Source: Planctomycetota bacterium (GTDB lineage: Bacteria; Planctomycetota; PLA2; JAEUHO01). Taken from it: 64,000 nt of DNA. This document shows, one piece after another, positions 10,906-19,794 of this stretch. The position numbers and the translations under genes were made by a program. Numbering within the stretch: the first letter of the stretch is position 1; every line of letters begins with the position of its first letter. The stretch is from assembly GCA_028281445.1 (NCBI GenBank), contig JANQJW010000004.1:31298-95297 (forward strand), read 5' to 3'. The notes beneath the pieces are model-generated. The model saw only the letters and a list, made by a program, of their open reading frames with translations, was not told where the DNA came from and ran no database searches.

Positions 10906-12327
10906 CTACTTCGGGTCCACCCGGCCGCCCAGCCGGTCGACCATGCGGTCGACGGTGGCGGAGAACGTGGGGTCGGAGTCACAGCGGCTCTGGACCTTGC
11001 GCACGGCGTAGAGGACCGTCGAGTGGTCTCGTCCGCCGAAATGGTCTCCGATCTCGTCGAGGCTCAGGTTGGTCAGCAGGCGGGCGATGAACATCACGAC
11101 TTGCCGGGGCAGCGAGACGCTCCGTCCGCGCCGCTTCGACCGAAGATCCGAGATCTTGACCTGGTAGTGGCTGCAGACGACCTGGGTGATCTTGTCCAGG
11201 TTGACGGTGTGGCGTCCGAGGTGCGGGCCTACGGCCTTCTTCACCAGGTCGAGGTCGATCGGCAGGTTGAGGACCTCGGACAGCGCCTTGGAGGCCAGCA
11301 GCGCGCCCTCGAGCTCACGGATGTTGTTGCGGAAGTTGGCCGCGATGAACTCGACGGCATCGTTCGGAATGTCGATGCCTTGGATCTCTGCCTTGCGGCG
11401 GACGATGGCCATGCGCGTCTCGGTCTCGGGCTGCTCCAGGTTGGAGACGAGACCCCAGTGGAACCGGGAGACGAGGCGCTCCTCGAGTGTCGGGATCTCG
11501 TTCGGTGCCGCATCGCTGGACAAGACGATCTGGTGGTTGGATTGGTACAGCCCGTTGAACGTGTGGAAGAACTCCTCCTGCGTGCGCTCCTTGCCCTTGA
11601 GGAAGTGGATGTCGTCGATGACGAGCAGGTGGACGTTGCGGAAGCGAGCGCGGAAGCTGTCGACGTCGTTGCGTTGCAGCGAACGCACGAACTCGTTCGT
11701 GAATTCCTCGCACGAGAGGAAGCACACGCGCTCCTTCGGGAAGCGCGCGAGGAACTCGTGGCAGATCGCGTGCAGCAGGTGGGTCTTGCCCAGCCCCACG
11801 GCACCGTGGATGAACAAGGGGTTGTAGGCGCGTCCGGGATCCTGCGCGATTCCCTTGGCACTGGCGTGCGCAACGCTGTTCGACGGTCCGACGATGAAGT
11901 TGTCGAACGTATACAGCTCGTTTAGGCGCAACGGCGAGTCGTCGGTGCCCGATCCCGGGAACGGCGACGGATACACATCCGTCGGCGTACCGGAGGGTGC
12001 AGGCTCCTCCGTCTTGGGCTGCGGGGGCTCGGCGGTCTCCTCTTCCGTCTTCGCGCTGCGGATCTCGAAGGTCACCGAGACAGGGCTGCGCGCAACACTC
12101 TCGGCCGCTTCGCGAACGAGCTCACTGAACTTGCTCTGGAACCACTCCTGGTAGAAGCGATTCGGCAAACCCATCACGAGATCTGCGCCTTCCCAGGACT
12201 CCAGGGTTGCGGGTTGGAACCACGTCGCGAACTGACGCTTGTTGATGCGCGCGCGAAGGATCTCGAGAACTCGTGCGAATCGTTCGCCGGCGTCACTCGG
12301 GTCCGAGACCGTCATGCTCTCACTCAT
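10906..12327 (-). CDS. dnaA: chromosomal replication initiator DnaA
   Basis: 473 residues. Domain I (about 10-80) has FATWFQPATLESW; domain II is a proline/glutamate-rich linker (about 105-150). Domain III is an AAA+ module beginning at YTFDNFIVGPSN with Walker A GAVGLGKTHLLHA, Walker B LLVIDDIHFL and sensor motifs. Domain IV has the DNA-binding signature GGRDHSTVLYA. DnaA-ATP melts oriC and recruits the helicase. ATG 12327 has a GGAAGGA ribosome-binding site ten bases upstream; residues encoded further upstream in the frame look non-coding. The upstream 328 bp must contain its promoter. Confidence 0.97.
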   Translation of the reverse strand: MSESMTVSDPSDAGERFARVLEILRARINKRQFATWFQPATLESWEGADLVMGLPNRFYQEWFQSKFSELVREAAESVARSPVSVTFEIRSAKTEEETAEPPQPKTEEPAPSGTPTDVYPSPFPGSGTDDSPLRLNELYTFDNFIVGPSNSVAHASAKGIAQDPGRAYNPLFIHGAVGLGKTHLLHAICHEFLARFPKERVCFLSCEEFTNEFVRSLQRNDVDSFRARFRNVHLLVIDDIHFLKGKERTQEEFFHTFNGLYQSNHQIVLSSDAAPNEIPTLEERLVSRFHWGLVSNLEQPETETRMAIVRRKAEIQGIDIPNDAVEFIAANFRNNIRELEGALLASKALSEVLNLPIDLDLVKKAVGPHLGRHTVNLDKITQVVCSHYQVKISDLRSKRRGRSVSLPRQVVMFIARLLTNLSLDEIGDHFGGRDHSTVLYAVRKVQSRCDSDPTFSATVDRMVDRLGGRVDPK

Positions 12328-12655
12328 TGCCGCTAGATCCTTCCGCTTGCCGCATGAACACGCCGCCTGCCACTCGTCTGCGTGCCAACCTCCTCCTGCC
12401 CGCGTGCAACGCTCCGCCCCCGAGCAAGCGATGCACGTCGCGACACGATGCAAACGATCTCGTCGAACGACTTCCGACTTCGGTGTGCCTGCCGGCGAAA
12501 TCGAGCGTCATCCGTGCCGCGAAGAAGAGAAGGTACGAACCGAAAAACGTCGCGTCAACGCGCGTGCTTGCAGCCGAACTGCTTCGGGGGCGAACAAGGT
12601 GTATCGCCCGTGAGGCGCCAGTCAGGCGTATGCGGGCGCACTGGAGGAGAATTCG
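12328..12655. other. dnaA upstream region, no gene seen
   Basis: A 328-bp gap between the cysteine desulfurase stop and the dnaA start, both on the minus strand. Short frames exist but none has recognisable content. The dnaA promoter must lie here. I saw no consensus DnaA box or strong terminator hairpin with a T-run. Confidence 0.5.
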
Positions 12656-13810
12656 TCAGCGACGTGCAAGCGAACGAAGTCTTAAAACGATCGCGCACAA
12701 ACTTGACGCGGCGCCTTCGATGTCGTTTGCGTTCGTACGGTTCCCGATACTGATGCGCAGTGTCGAAGCTGCACGCGTGCGACTCAAGCCCATCGCCAGC
12801 AAGCCGGGGCTGGGGTCCGTGCTGCCCAACGCGCATGTGCTTCCTGTTGCGACCGCGAATCCTGCAAGGTCCATGTTGATCATGGCCGCTTCACCTTCAA
12901 CACCGGGAAATTCGAGAGTAACGAGCCCGGGAAGGCGATTCTCTTGCGGTCCAATCACGCGCCAGTCATCCAGTTCCGCCATATGGGACAACATTTGCCC
13001 GATCAGCGCATCGCAATTCGTGGCGTTGGCTTCCCACGTCCGGCACGCGTGGTGCAAGGCGACGGACAGCGCGACGCACGCAGCGACATTCTCCGTGCCC
13101 GCGCGCAGGCGCTCTTCCTGCAGTCCACCGGTCATCCAGCGTTCGAGCGTGACGCCGCGACGTACATAGAGCGCGCCGCTCCCGACCGGCGCACCGAACT
13201 TGTGGCCTGCGAACGCAACCAGGTCGGCTCCAAGGGCGGACGTCTCGACAGAGATCCGTCCTGGGGCGAGCGCCGCGTCGCACAGCAGGGGAATTCCCCG
13301 TTCGCGCAGGCCTGCGGCGACCTCCCGAACCGGCATGACCGCACCCGTCTCGTGATTGGCTGCCATGATGGCCGCGACGGCGGCGTCTTCTCCCACAACG
13401 TCCAGAAACTGGGCGCTGGAGACGACACCGTGCGCGTCCACCGGCACCCGGACGAGCTCGAAGCCGGCTTCGGCGAGCTGTTCGGCGGCCTCCATTACCG
13501 CCGGATGCTCGACGGCCGAGACGACGATGCGCCGGCTCGTTTCCCGGCGCGCCTGGGCCGCGCCGTGTAACGCGATGTGCGCGGCTTCCGTGCCACCGGA
13601 GGTGAACACGATCTCCCGTGGACGACAGCCCAGCGCCTTTGCGGTCCGCGTCCGCGCGGCCTCGAGGAGATCCTTGTGCGCGCGTCCTTCCGTGTGCGGC
13701 GACGAAGAGTTGCCTGCCGGCATCGCGAGAGCCTCGAGCATGGCCTCGCGCGCTTCCGGGAGCATGGGCGCGGATGCAGCGTAGTCGAGGTAGACCCGCG
13801 TGCTTGTCAT
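12656..13810 (-). CDS. cysteine desulfurase (NifS/IscS-type, class V aminotransferase)
   Basis: 384 residues from ATG 13810; this start places YLDYAASAP at the N-terminus as in the family. PLP-dependent enzyme that moves sulfur from cysteine to Fe-S and other sulfur-transfer pathways. The PLP lysine is in FAGHKFGAPVGSG, the substrate-binding segment is FTSGGTEAAHIAL, and the catalytic cysteine loop is GSTCALGS, which matches SGSAC..G. One active-site position differs: the usual DAAQ segment reads DAALAPG, so the glutamine that contacts the PLP ring is replaced. No iscU or tRNA-thiolation gene is adjacent, so the acceptor pathway is unknown. Confidence 0.85.
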   Translation of the reverse strand: MTSTRVYLDYAASAPMLPEAREAMLEALAMPAGNSSSPHTEGRAHKDLLEAARTRTAKALGCRPREIVFTSGGTEAAHIALHGAAQARRETSRRIVVSAVEHPAVMEAAEQLAEAGFELVRVPVDAHGVVSSAQFLDVVGEDAAVAAIMAANHETGAVMPVREVAAGLRERGIPLLCDAALAPGRISVETSALGADLVAFAGHKFGAPVGSGALYVRRGVTLERWMTGGLQEERLRAGTENVAACVALSVALHHACRTWEANATNCDALIGQMLSHMAELDDWRVIGPQENRLPGLVTLEFPGVEGEAAMINMDLAGFAVATGSTCALGSTDPSPGLLAMGLSRTRAASTLRISIGNRTNANDIEGAASSLCAIVLRLRSLARR

Positions 13811-13956
13811 GCTGCTATCGTAGGCGCCGCGCGTGTGCGACGAGAAGACTCCACGATGGCACAGTTCGGTGGGCGGGCGGTCTGGTGCCCCATGGATGCG
13901 CGTCATCCTTCGAGTTCCCACGGTTTTTCACGCATCTTTCGCCAACGGGTTGACGG

Positions 13957-14595
13957 ATGAGCGACACCGATTCTCTTCCGAGCTCCTCCGGCGACGTGCT
14001 CGTTGTCGACAACTACGACTCGTTCACGCACAACGCGGTGCACATGCTCGCCCAGCTCGGCGCGCGCGTGGACGTCGTGCGCAACGACGCCACGACGGTG
14101 GACGACATCGAAGCAGCGGCGTACCGGGCCATCGTGCTTTCGCCGGGGCCGGGTCGGCCGCGCGACGCGGGCGTGTGCATCGAGGCCGTGCGCCGCCTGG
14201 GCCCGCGAGTGCCGATTCTCGGCCTCTGCCTCGGACACCAGGCCATCGCGCGGGCCTACGGCGGCCGTGTTGTCAGGGCCCGCCGGCCGCTCCACGGCAC
14301 CGCCACGGAGGTCCGGCGCGGCCGGATCGGGCTGGTTCGCTACCTGCCGGCCCGGTTCCAGGCGGCGCGCTATCATTCCCTCATCGTCGATCCCGAGCGG
14401 ATCGGCCGGGGGCTGCGCGTCACGTGTCGCTCGGCGGAAGGCGAGATCATGGGGCTCGCCCATCGCAGCCATCCGGTGGAAGGCGTCCAGTTCCACCCCG
14501 AGAGCTACCTCACGCCGCTGGGCCCGGTCCTCATGGCCGCGTTCCTGCGCCGGGCCGGTCTGCGCACGCGTTCCCCGTCTCGGGTACTGCGGTAG
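13957..14595 (+). CDS. anthranilate/aminodeoxychorismate synthase component II (TrpG/PabA-type glutamine amidotransferase)
   Basis: 212 residues of class I glutamine amidotransferase. The oxyanion and start motifs are VVDNYDSFTHNAVHML and LSPGPGRP, the nucleophile is Cys in GLCLGHQAIA, and the catalytic His-Glu pair is in VQFHPESYLTP. It supplies ammonia to a chorismate-using component I in tryptophan or folate synthesis. No trpE or pabB lies beside it, so which pathway it serves cannot be told from context; the TrpG and PabA roles may be shared by one protein. pyrF follows 12 bp downstream. Confidence 0.88.
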   Translation: MSDTDSLPSSSGDVLVVDNYDSFTHNAVHMLAQLGARVDVVRNDATTVDDIEAAAYRAIVLSPGPGRPRDAGVCIEAVRRLGPRVPILGLCLGHQAIARAYGGRVVRARRPLHGTATEVRRGRIGLVRYLPARFQAARYHSLIVDPERIGRGLRVTCRSAEGEIMGLAHRSHPVEGVQFHPESYLTPLGPVLMAAFLRRAGLRTRSPSRVLR

Positions 14596-14607
14596 CATTC
14601 GCCGGAC

Positions 14608-15495
14608 ATGACGAACGCGCCCTTCTTCGACCGTCTCGAGGCCCGTCGCCGCGAGGCTGAAACCACTCTCTGCGTGGGGATCGACCCGCGCCTCGAGCGC
14701 ATGCCGCCCGAGATCACGCGCGGTCGCGAAGGCGACGTCGAGGCGATCCTGACGGCCTTCGGAATCGAGATCCTGGAGCTGACCGCCGCGGACGCCGCCT
14801 GCTGGAAGCCCCAGATCGCCTTCTTCGAGGCCCACGGCCTGCCCGGGCTACGCGCCTTCGTGAGCGTGCTCGTCGAGGCCCGCTCGCGCGGCTGCCTGAT
14901 CGTGGCCGACGTCAAGCGGGGAGACATCGGCTCGACCGCCTCGGCGTACGCCAAGGCGTTCCTCGAACCCGGCGGCGACCTCGAGGCGGACTGCATCACC
15001 GTCAATCCCTACCTGGGCCGCGATGCGCTCCAGCCCTTCGTGGACGCCGCTCACAAGGCCGGCAAGGGCCTCTACGTGCTGGTCAAGACCAGCAACCCGG
15101 GCGCGGTCGACCTGCAGGATCTGCCCGTAGACGGAGGCGGACATCTCTACGAGCGGACCGCCGCGCTCGTGCACGAGCTGGGCGAGCCCACCGTGAGCGC
15201 CGACACCGGCCTGGCGTGCGTCGGCGCCGTTGTCGGCGCGACCTACCCGCGCGACCTGGTCGCCATGCGCGAGCGGCTGCCCGCAACCCCTCTTCTGATT
15301 CCCGGCCTCGGCGCTCAGGGTGCGAGCCCCGCCGATGTGGTCGCCGGGTTCCGCACGGACGGCAGCGGCGGCGTGGTCAACGCCTCACGCAGCATCACCT
15401 ATCCCACCGCTTCGGACGGCGACTGGCGCACAGCGGTCACCGCCGCCGCACGCCAATCGAGGGAGGACATCCATGCAGCAGGTATCCACGCCTGA
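14608..15495 (+). CDS. pyrF: orotidine 5'-phosphate decarboxylase, type 2
   Basis: 295 residues, which is the length of the longer type-2 subfamily. The substrate-binding LCVGIDPRLERMP is at the N-terminus, the catalytic DVKRGDIGSTA holds the Lys/Asp charge network, and the phosphate-binding loops are TVNPYLGRDALQPF, VKTSNPGA and near-C-terminal PGLGAQGA. It converts OMP to UMP, the last step of de novo pyrimidine synthesis. The next gene starts inside its last 23 bases, which suggests coupled translation. No other pyr genes are nearby. Confidence 0.93.
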   Translation: MTNAPFFDRLEARRREAETTLCVGIDPRLERMPPEITRGREGDVEAILTAFGIEILELTAADAACWKPQIAFFEAHGLPGLRAFVSVLVEARSRGCLIVADVKRGDIGSTASAYAKAFLEPGGDLEADCITVNPYLGRDALQPFVDAAHKAGKGLYVLVKTSNPGAVDLQDLPVDGGGHLYERTAALVHELGEPTVSADTGLACVGAVVGATYPRDLVAMRERLPATPLLIPGLGAQGASPADVVAGFRTDGSGGVVNASRSITYPTASDGDWRTAVTAAARQSREDIHAAGIHA

Positions 15496-16252
15496 TGCGC
15501 CCTGGTACACGCAGGCCTTCGACCGCAACTGGTTGAAGATCTACGCGCACCGCGACGACGAGAGCGCGGACCGCGAAGCCGAGGCCGTCGTCGGACTGCT
15601 CGGGCTCGGCGTCGGCGACACGATCCTCGACGTGGGCTGCGGTGCCGGCCGGCACGCACGCGGCTTCGCGCGCCGGGGCTTGCGCGTGACAGGTATCGAC
15701 CTGTCCAAGGACATGATCGACGAGGCCCGCGAGAAGAGCCCGTTCCTGCCCGGCAAGCCGAACTACATGCGCTGGGACGCTCGAAAGATGCCGTTCCACA
15801 ACCAGTTCGACGCGGCCGTCTCGATGTTCACGTCCATCGGCTATACCGGCCGCGCAAGCGACGACTACGAGATCTTCTCCGGTGTCCGGCGCGGCCTGAA
15901 GCGCGGCGGCTACTACCTGATCGACTTCCTCAACGAGGCGCACGTGCGCGCCAACCTCGTTCCCGAGGACGAGAAGACGATCGACACCCTGCGCGTGACC
16001 TTCAAGCGCCACATCGCCGAGCACGCCACGGGCGGGCCGACGGTCATCAAGGACATCGAGGCCGTCGACGCACGCAGCGGTCGTCCGGAGGCCCGGTTCC
16101 AGGAACGCGTACGGCTGTACACGCTGGAAGACATCGACCGCCTGCTTGGCGAGGCGGGGCTCGAACCCGAGGGCGAGCCGCTCGGTGACGTCTTCGGTGC
16201 CACGTTCGACGAGTCGGCGGACCGGCTCGTGCGTATCGCGCGCCGGCCGTAA
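15473..16252 (+). CDS. class I SAM-dependent methyltransferase
   Basis: 259 residues from ATG 15473, chosen because GGGAGGA sits six bases upstream; it overlaps pyrF by 23 bases. Motif I is ILDVGCGAGRHARGFARRG, followed by the acidic strand end TGIDLS and the motif IV-like region FDAAVSMFTSIGY. A later segment GGYYLIDFLNE matches motif post-IV. The pattern resembles small-molecule methyltransferases of the Methyltransf_25/11 group; the substrate is not evident. Position directly upstream of bshC may mean a role linked to thiol metabolism, but that is a guess from context only. Confidence 0.75.
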   Translation: MQQVSTPDAPWYTQAFDRNWLKIYAHRDDESADREAEAVVGLLGLGVGDTILDVGCGAGRHARGFARRGLRVTGIDLSKDMIDEAREKSPFLPGKPNYMRWDARKMPFHNQFDAAVSMFTSIGYTGRASDDYEIFSGVRRGLKRGGYYLIDFLNEAHVRANLVPEDEKTIDTLRVTFKRHIAEHATGGPTVIKDIEAVDARSGRPEARFQERVRLYTLEDIDRLLGEAGLEPEGEPLGDVFGATFDESADRLVRIARRP

Positions 16253-16300
16253 GGGGCCGCTCTGCGAGCCGACCACATCCGTGAGTCCGCACACGTCGTC

Positions 16301-17875
16301 ATGGGGGCGTTCGCGCGTGCGCTGCGGACGGGCGAGGGGGAAGCACTCGCCTTCCTCCCGGCGCCGCCGGCAAGTGATGAGGACTGGCGCGCGCATCTGA
16401 GCGACGTACCCGTCAAGCCCCAGCCGCCCGAGCTTGCTACCGCTCTGCTCGCTCGACAACGGGAGCTCGGCGCCGGACCGCGTGCCGAGGAGAACGCACG
16501 CAAGCTGGCCGCCGGCGAGGCGCTCGTCGTGGTGACCGGGCAGCAGCCCGGGCTCTTCGGCGGTCCGCTGCTCACATTCCACAAGGTCGCCGGCGCGATT
16601 CACCTCGCTGCGAAGCTCGATGCGCTCGGCGGGCCGCCCGTCGTGCCCGTGTTCTGGGCGGCGACGGAGGATCACGATTTCGCCGAGGCCAACCAGGCCG
16701 TCGTGATCGACACGGCCGGGCAACCGCGTGTGCTCAAGGTCGCTGCGCAGGGAGACGGGCGCAGCATCCAGGACCTGGACATCCCGGCCGAGTCGATGGC
16801 GGCTGTCGTCGGCGAGCTCGCGGCGGTGCTGCCGGAGACCGAGCGCGCGCAGGCCGCGGTAGCGCTGGCCCGCCCTGAGCCGGGCGACGACTTCGCGACA
16901 TGGTCTACGCGCGTGCTGTTGCGGGTCTTCGGCGACGCCGGCCTCGTCGTTGTCGAGCCGTCCTTGCTGGCGCCACACGCCGGCGCGTCCCTGGCCTACC
17001 TGCTGGACAACGCCGAGACGATCTGTGCTGCGATCGACAAGACGGGGGACGCGCTGCGCGCAAGCGAGCTGCCCGCCCCGCTCGGACCGCACGCCGGCGG
17101 CGCGACCCCGCTCTTCTACCGGAGCGAGCCCGGCGGGCGTCGCCTGCGCGTTTCGCTCGACGGCGACAACGTCCTTCTGCGCGACGAACGTTCCGAGCTA
17201 ACGCGCGGGACACTGCGCGAGCGGTTGATGGATGAGCCGGCCCGAGGATCGGGCAACGTCATCGGGCGCGTCTTCACCCAGAACCGCCTGCTGCCGGTCG
17301 TCGCCTACATCGCCGGTCCCAGCGAGATCGCGTACCACGCGCAGGTTCGTGCGGCGCACGAGGCGCTTGGCGAACCGTATCCGCTCGCGTTGCCGCGTCC
17401 CGAGGGCACGTGGATCGACCTCAAGTTCCAGCGCGACCTAGCTCCGTTCGAGCAGACACTGATCGACGTTATCTGTGACTTCGAGATGCCAAGGCCCTCC
17501 TCGGATGCGGAGGTCGAGGCGCGCCTGGCAGCCATCGACGAGGGCCTCGCCGCGCTGGCTGCGCACGGCGGCGAGGACGGCGGCCGCGGCCCGAACGCGA
17601 TTCGCCAAGAGCTCGCGCGCATGCAGAAGACGTGGGAGAAAGCCCGGCCCAAGATCCTGGCGGCGTTCGAGGCCGACGCCGGGACCGGACGGGCGCGCTG
17701 GGAGCGGGTCGTGAACTGGGCCCGGCCCCGCGGCAAGCCCCAGGACCGAAACCTCTCTCCGCTGGCGCTCATCGCCCGTCACGGGGCCGATGAGGTGCGC
17801 GAGGGGCTGCGAGCCCTGGACCCGCTGGCTCCGATCCATCATGTTCTTCGTCTCGGAGAGACCGCGAACGCATGA
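16301..17875 (+). CDS. bshC: bacillithiol biosynthesis cysteine-adding enzyme BshC
   Basis: 524 residues, the usual BshC size. The hallmark VVTGQQPGLFGGPLLTFHK is at about residues 75-95, then PVVPVFWAATEDHDFAE, and the C-terminal half has the long coiled segment and a final catalytic-like domain typical of the family. BshC joins cysteine to GlcN-malate, the last step to bacillithiol. There is no convincing ribosome-binding site at ATG 16301; the frame is open upstream only to 16253 and contains no ATG/GTG/TTG, so a few N-terminal residues may be uncertain. The next gene overlaps it by four bases. Confidence 0.92.
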   Translation: MGAFARALRTGEGEALAFLPAPPASDEDWRAHLSDVPVKPQPPELATALLARQRELGAGPRAEENARKLAAGEALVVVTGQQPGLFGGPLLTFHKVAGAIHLAAKLDALGGPPVVPVFWAATEDHDFAEANQAVVIDTAGQPRVLKVAAQGDGRSIQDLDIPAESMAAVVGELAAVLPETERAQAAVALARPEPGDDFATWSTRVLLRVFGDAGLVVVEPSLLAPHAGASLAYLLDNAETICAAIDKTGDALRASELPAPLGPHAGGATPLFYRSEPGGRRLRVSLDGDNVLLRDERSELTRGTLRERLMDEPARGSGNVIGRVFTQNRLLPVVAYIAGPSEIAYHAQVRAAHEALGEPYPLALPRPEGTWIDLKFQRDLAPFEQTLIDVICDFEMPRPSSDAEVEARLAAIDEGLAALAAHGGEDGGRGPNAIRQELARMQKTWEKARPKILAAFEADAGTGRARWERVVNWARPRGKPQDRNLSPLALIARHGADEVREGLRALDPLAPIHHVLRLGETANA

Positions 17876-18618
17876 GCGACAGCCGCCCCGAACCCGTGGA
17901 CATCCTGGCCTTCGGGCCGCATCCCGACGACGTAGAGATGTGCGCCGGCGGTCTGATGATCAAGGCGCTGAACGCGGGGTACCGCTGCGTGATCGCCGAC
18001 ATGACGCGCGGCGAGGCCGGTACGCGTGGCACCGTCGAGATTCGCGAGCAGGAGACGGCCGCAGCGTCGAAGGCCATGGGCCTGACCGCGCGCGAGAATC
18101 TGGGATTGCCCGACGCGGGTGTGCGTGTCGTGCCGGAGATGGAAGCGAAGGTGCTCCGCGCCATCCGGCATTGGCGCCCGCGCATCGTCCTGAGCCCGTG
18201 TCGTGAGGACCGCCACCCGGATCACACCGCGTCCGCCGAGCTCGTGCGTCGCGCGTACTACGGCGCGACGATCGGAAGGATGGGCGACGACGACCTTCCC
18301 GCGCACCGGCCCGACGCGCTGATCGAGTACTTCGGCCACCTGGAGCCCGAGCCCTCGTTCGTCGTCGACATCTCCGCGGAGTGGGAGAAGCGCACAGAAG
18401 TCGTGATGTGCTACGCGTCCCAGCTCGGCCTCGACGGGGCCGGCGGCCCGCAAACCAACATCACCTCGCCCGAGTTCATGCGGCGCTATGAGTCGCGTTT
18501 CGCCTATTGGGGCTCGCGCATCGGCGCCAAGTACGGTGAGCCCTATCGCGTCGACCGGTTCGTGCCGCTCGACGATCCTGTCGACGCCTTCCGCAAGCGG
18601 GGAGACGCGGTCCTTTGA
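17872..18618 (+). CDS. bshB1: bacillithiol biosynthesis deacetylase BshB1 (LmbE family)
   Basis: 248 residues with the zinc-binding motifs of the LmbE/PIG-L fold, FGPHPDDVEMCAGG near the N-terminus and DRHPDHTASAE in the middle. It removes acetate from GlcNAc-malate to give GlcN-malate. The extra segment GEAGTRGT and the C-terminal YESRFAYWGSRIGAKYGEPY match BshB1. Start ATG overlaps the bshC stop (ATGA) and its own stop overlaps the bshA TTG start, so the three genes are one operon in the order C-B-A. Confidence 0.92.
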   Translation: MSDSRPEPVDILAFGPHPDDVEMCAGGLMIKALNAGYRCVIADMTRGEAGTRGTVEIREQETAAASKAMGLTARENLGLPDAGVRVVPEMEAKVLRAIRHWRPRIVLSPCREDRHPDHTASAELVRRAYYGATIGRMGDDDLPAHRPDALIEYFGHLEPEPSFVVDISAEWEKRTEVVMCYASQLGLDGAGGPQTNITSPEFMRRYESRFAYWGSRIGAKYGEPYRVDRFVPLDDPVDAFRKRGDAVL

Positions 18619-19775
18619 GCAGTCTCAAGATCGGTGTCGTCTGCTACCCGACCTTCGGTGGCTCGGGGGTCATTGCGACCGAGCTCGGCAAGGGGCTGGC
18701 GGAACGCGGCCACGAGATCCACTTGTTCTCGTATGCCCCGCCTGCACGGCTCGACCTCTTCGACGCGCGCATCCACCTGCACGAGGTCGAGGTCTCTTCG
18801 TATCCGCTCTTCAAGTACCCGCCCTACGACCTCGCGCTTGCCTCGCGCCTGGCTGAGGTCGTCGAGGACGCGAACCTCGACCTCGTCCACGTGCACTATG
18901 CGATCCCGCACACGATCGCCGCGCTGCTCGTGAAGGACATCCTGGCGCCGCGCTCCCTGCCGGTCGTGACGACGCTCCACGGAACAGACATCACGGTCGT
19001 CGGGCAGGACCCCTCCTACAAGCGCGTCACGCGGTACGCGATCCGCAACTCGGACGCGGTCACGTCGGTCTCTGCGTATCTGAAGAAGCAGACCCAGGAG
19101 GTCTTCGGGCTCGAGAACGGCATGGTCGTGATCCCGAACTTCGTGGACTCGCAGCGCTTCAAGCCCGAGACCGAGTCGCGCATCCGCAGCTGCTTCACGC
19201 GCGGCCCCGAGAAGGTGCTGATGCACATCTCCAACTTCCGTGCGGTCAAGCGGGCGGTTCTCGTTGTCGAGGCGTTCGCCGATGTCGTCCGCGAGACGCC
19301 TGCCACCCTCGTCATGATCGGGGACGGCCCGGATCGCAGCGCTTGCGAGGCCCGCGCCCAGGCACTCGGCGTGAAGGACCGCGTGCGCTTCCTGGGTGCC
19401 CAGACCGACGTCGAGCACCTCCTGCCCGCCGCCGATGCCTTCCTGCTGCCCAGCGAGTACGAGAGCTTCGGTCTCGCGGCGCTGGAGGCCATGGCGTGCG
19501 GCGTGGTGCCCGTCACCACCCGGGCCGGCGGGCTGCCGGAGGTGATCCGCGACGGCGAAGACGGGATCCTGGTCGAGGACGACGAGATCGCCTCGATGGG
19601 CCGGATCGTGGCCGACTTGCTCACAGACACCGAACGGCTGGAGCGCATGTCCGCCGCTGCCCGTGCCGGCGCCGTGGATCGATTCGGGCGAGACGCAGTC
19701 GTTTCCCAATATGAGTCCGTGTACCGGTCGTTACTTGCCGATACCCCTCAAGGGGAACCTGCGCCCGTAGGCTAG
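18615..19775 (+). CDS. bshA: N-acetyl-alpha-D-glucosaminyl L-malate synthase BshA
   Basis: 386-residue GT4 glycosyltransferase. The N-terminal GVVCYPTFGGSGVIATELG is diagnostic for BshA and the C-terminal GT4 motif is ESFGLAALEAMACGVVPV with GLPEVI. It transfers GlcNAc from UDP-GlcNAc to L-malate, the first step of bacillithiol synthesis. The start is TTG 18615, overlapping the bshB1 stop as TTGA; an ATG start is not available in a sensible position. All three bacillithiol enzymes are therefore present in consecutive overlapping genes. Confidence 0.92.
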   Translation: MSSLKIGVVCYPTFGGSGVIATELGKGLAERGHEIHLFSYAPPARLDLFDARIHLHEVEVSSYPLFKYPPYDLALASRLAEVVEDANLDLVHVHYAIPHTIAALLVKDILAPRSLPVVTTLHGTDITVVGQDPSYKRVTRYAIRNSDAVTSVSAYLKKQTQEVFGLENGMVVIPNFVDSQRFKPETESRIRSCFTRGPEKVLMHISNFRAVKRAVLVVEAFADVVRETPATLVMIGDGPDRSACEARAQALGVKDRVRFLGAQTDVEHLLPAADAFLLPSEYESFGLAALEAMACGVVPVTTRAGGLPEVIRDGEDGILVEDDEIASMGRIVADLLTDTERLERMSAAARAGAVDRFGRDAVVSQYESVYRSLLADTPQGEPAPVG

Positions 19776-19794
19776 GGTTCGCCCGCGGAGGGTC

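Noticed and set aside
12328..12655. a small gene between dnaA and the cysteine desulfurase
   Set aside because: The short frames there have no family resemblance or ribosome-binding site.
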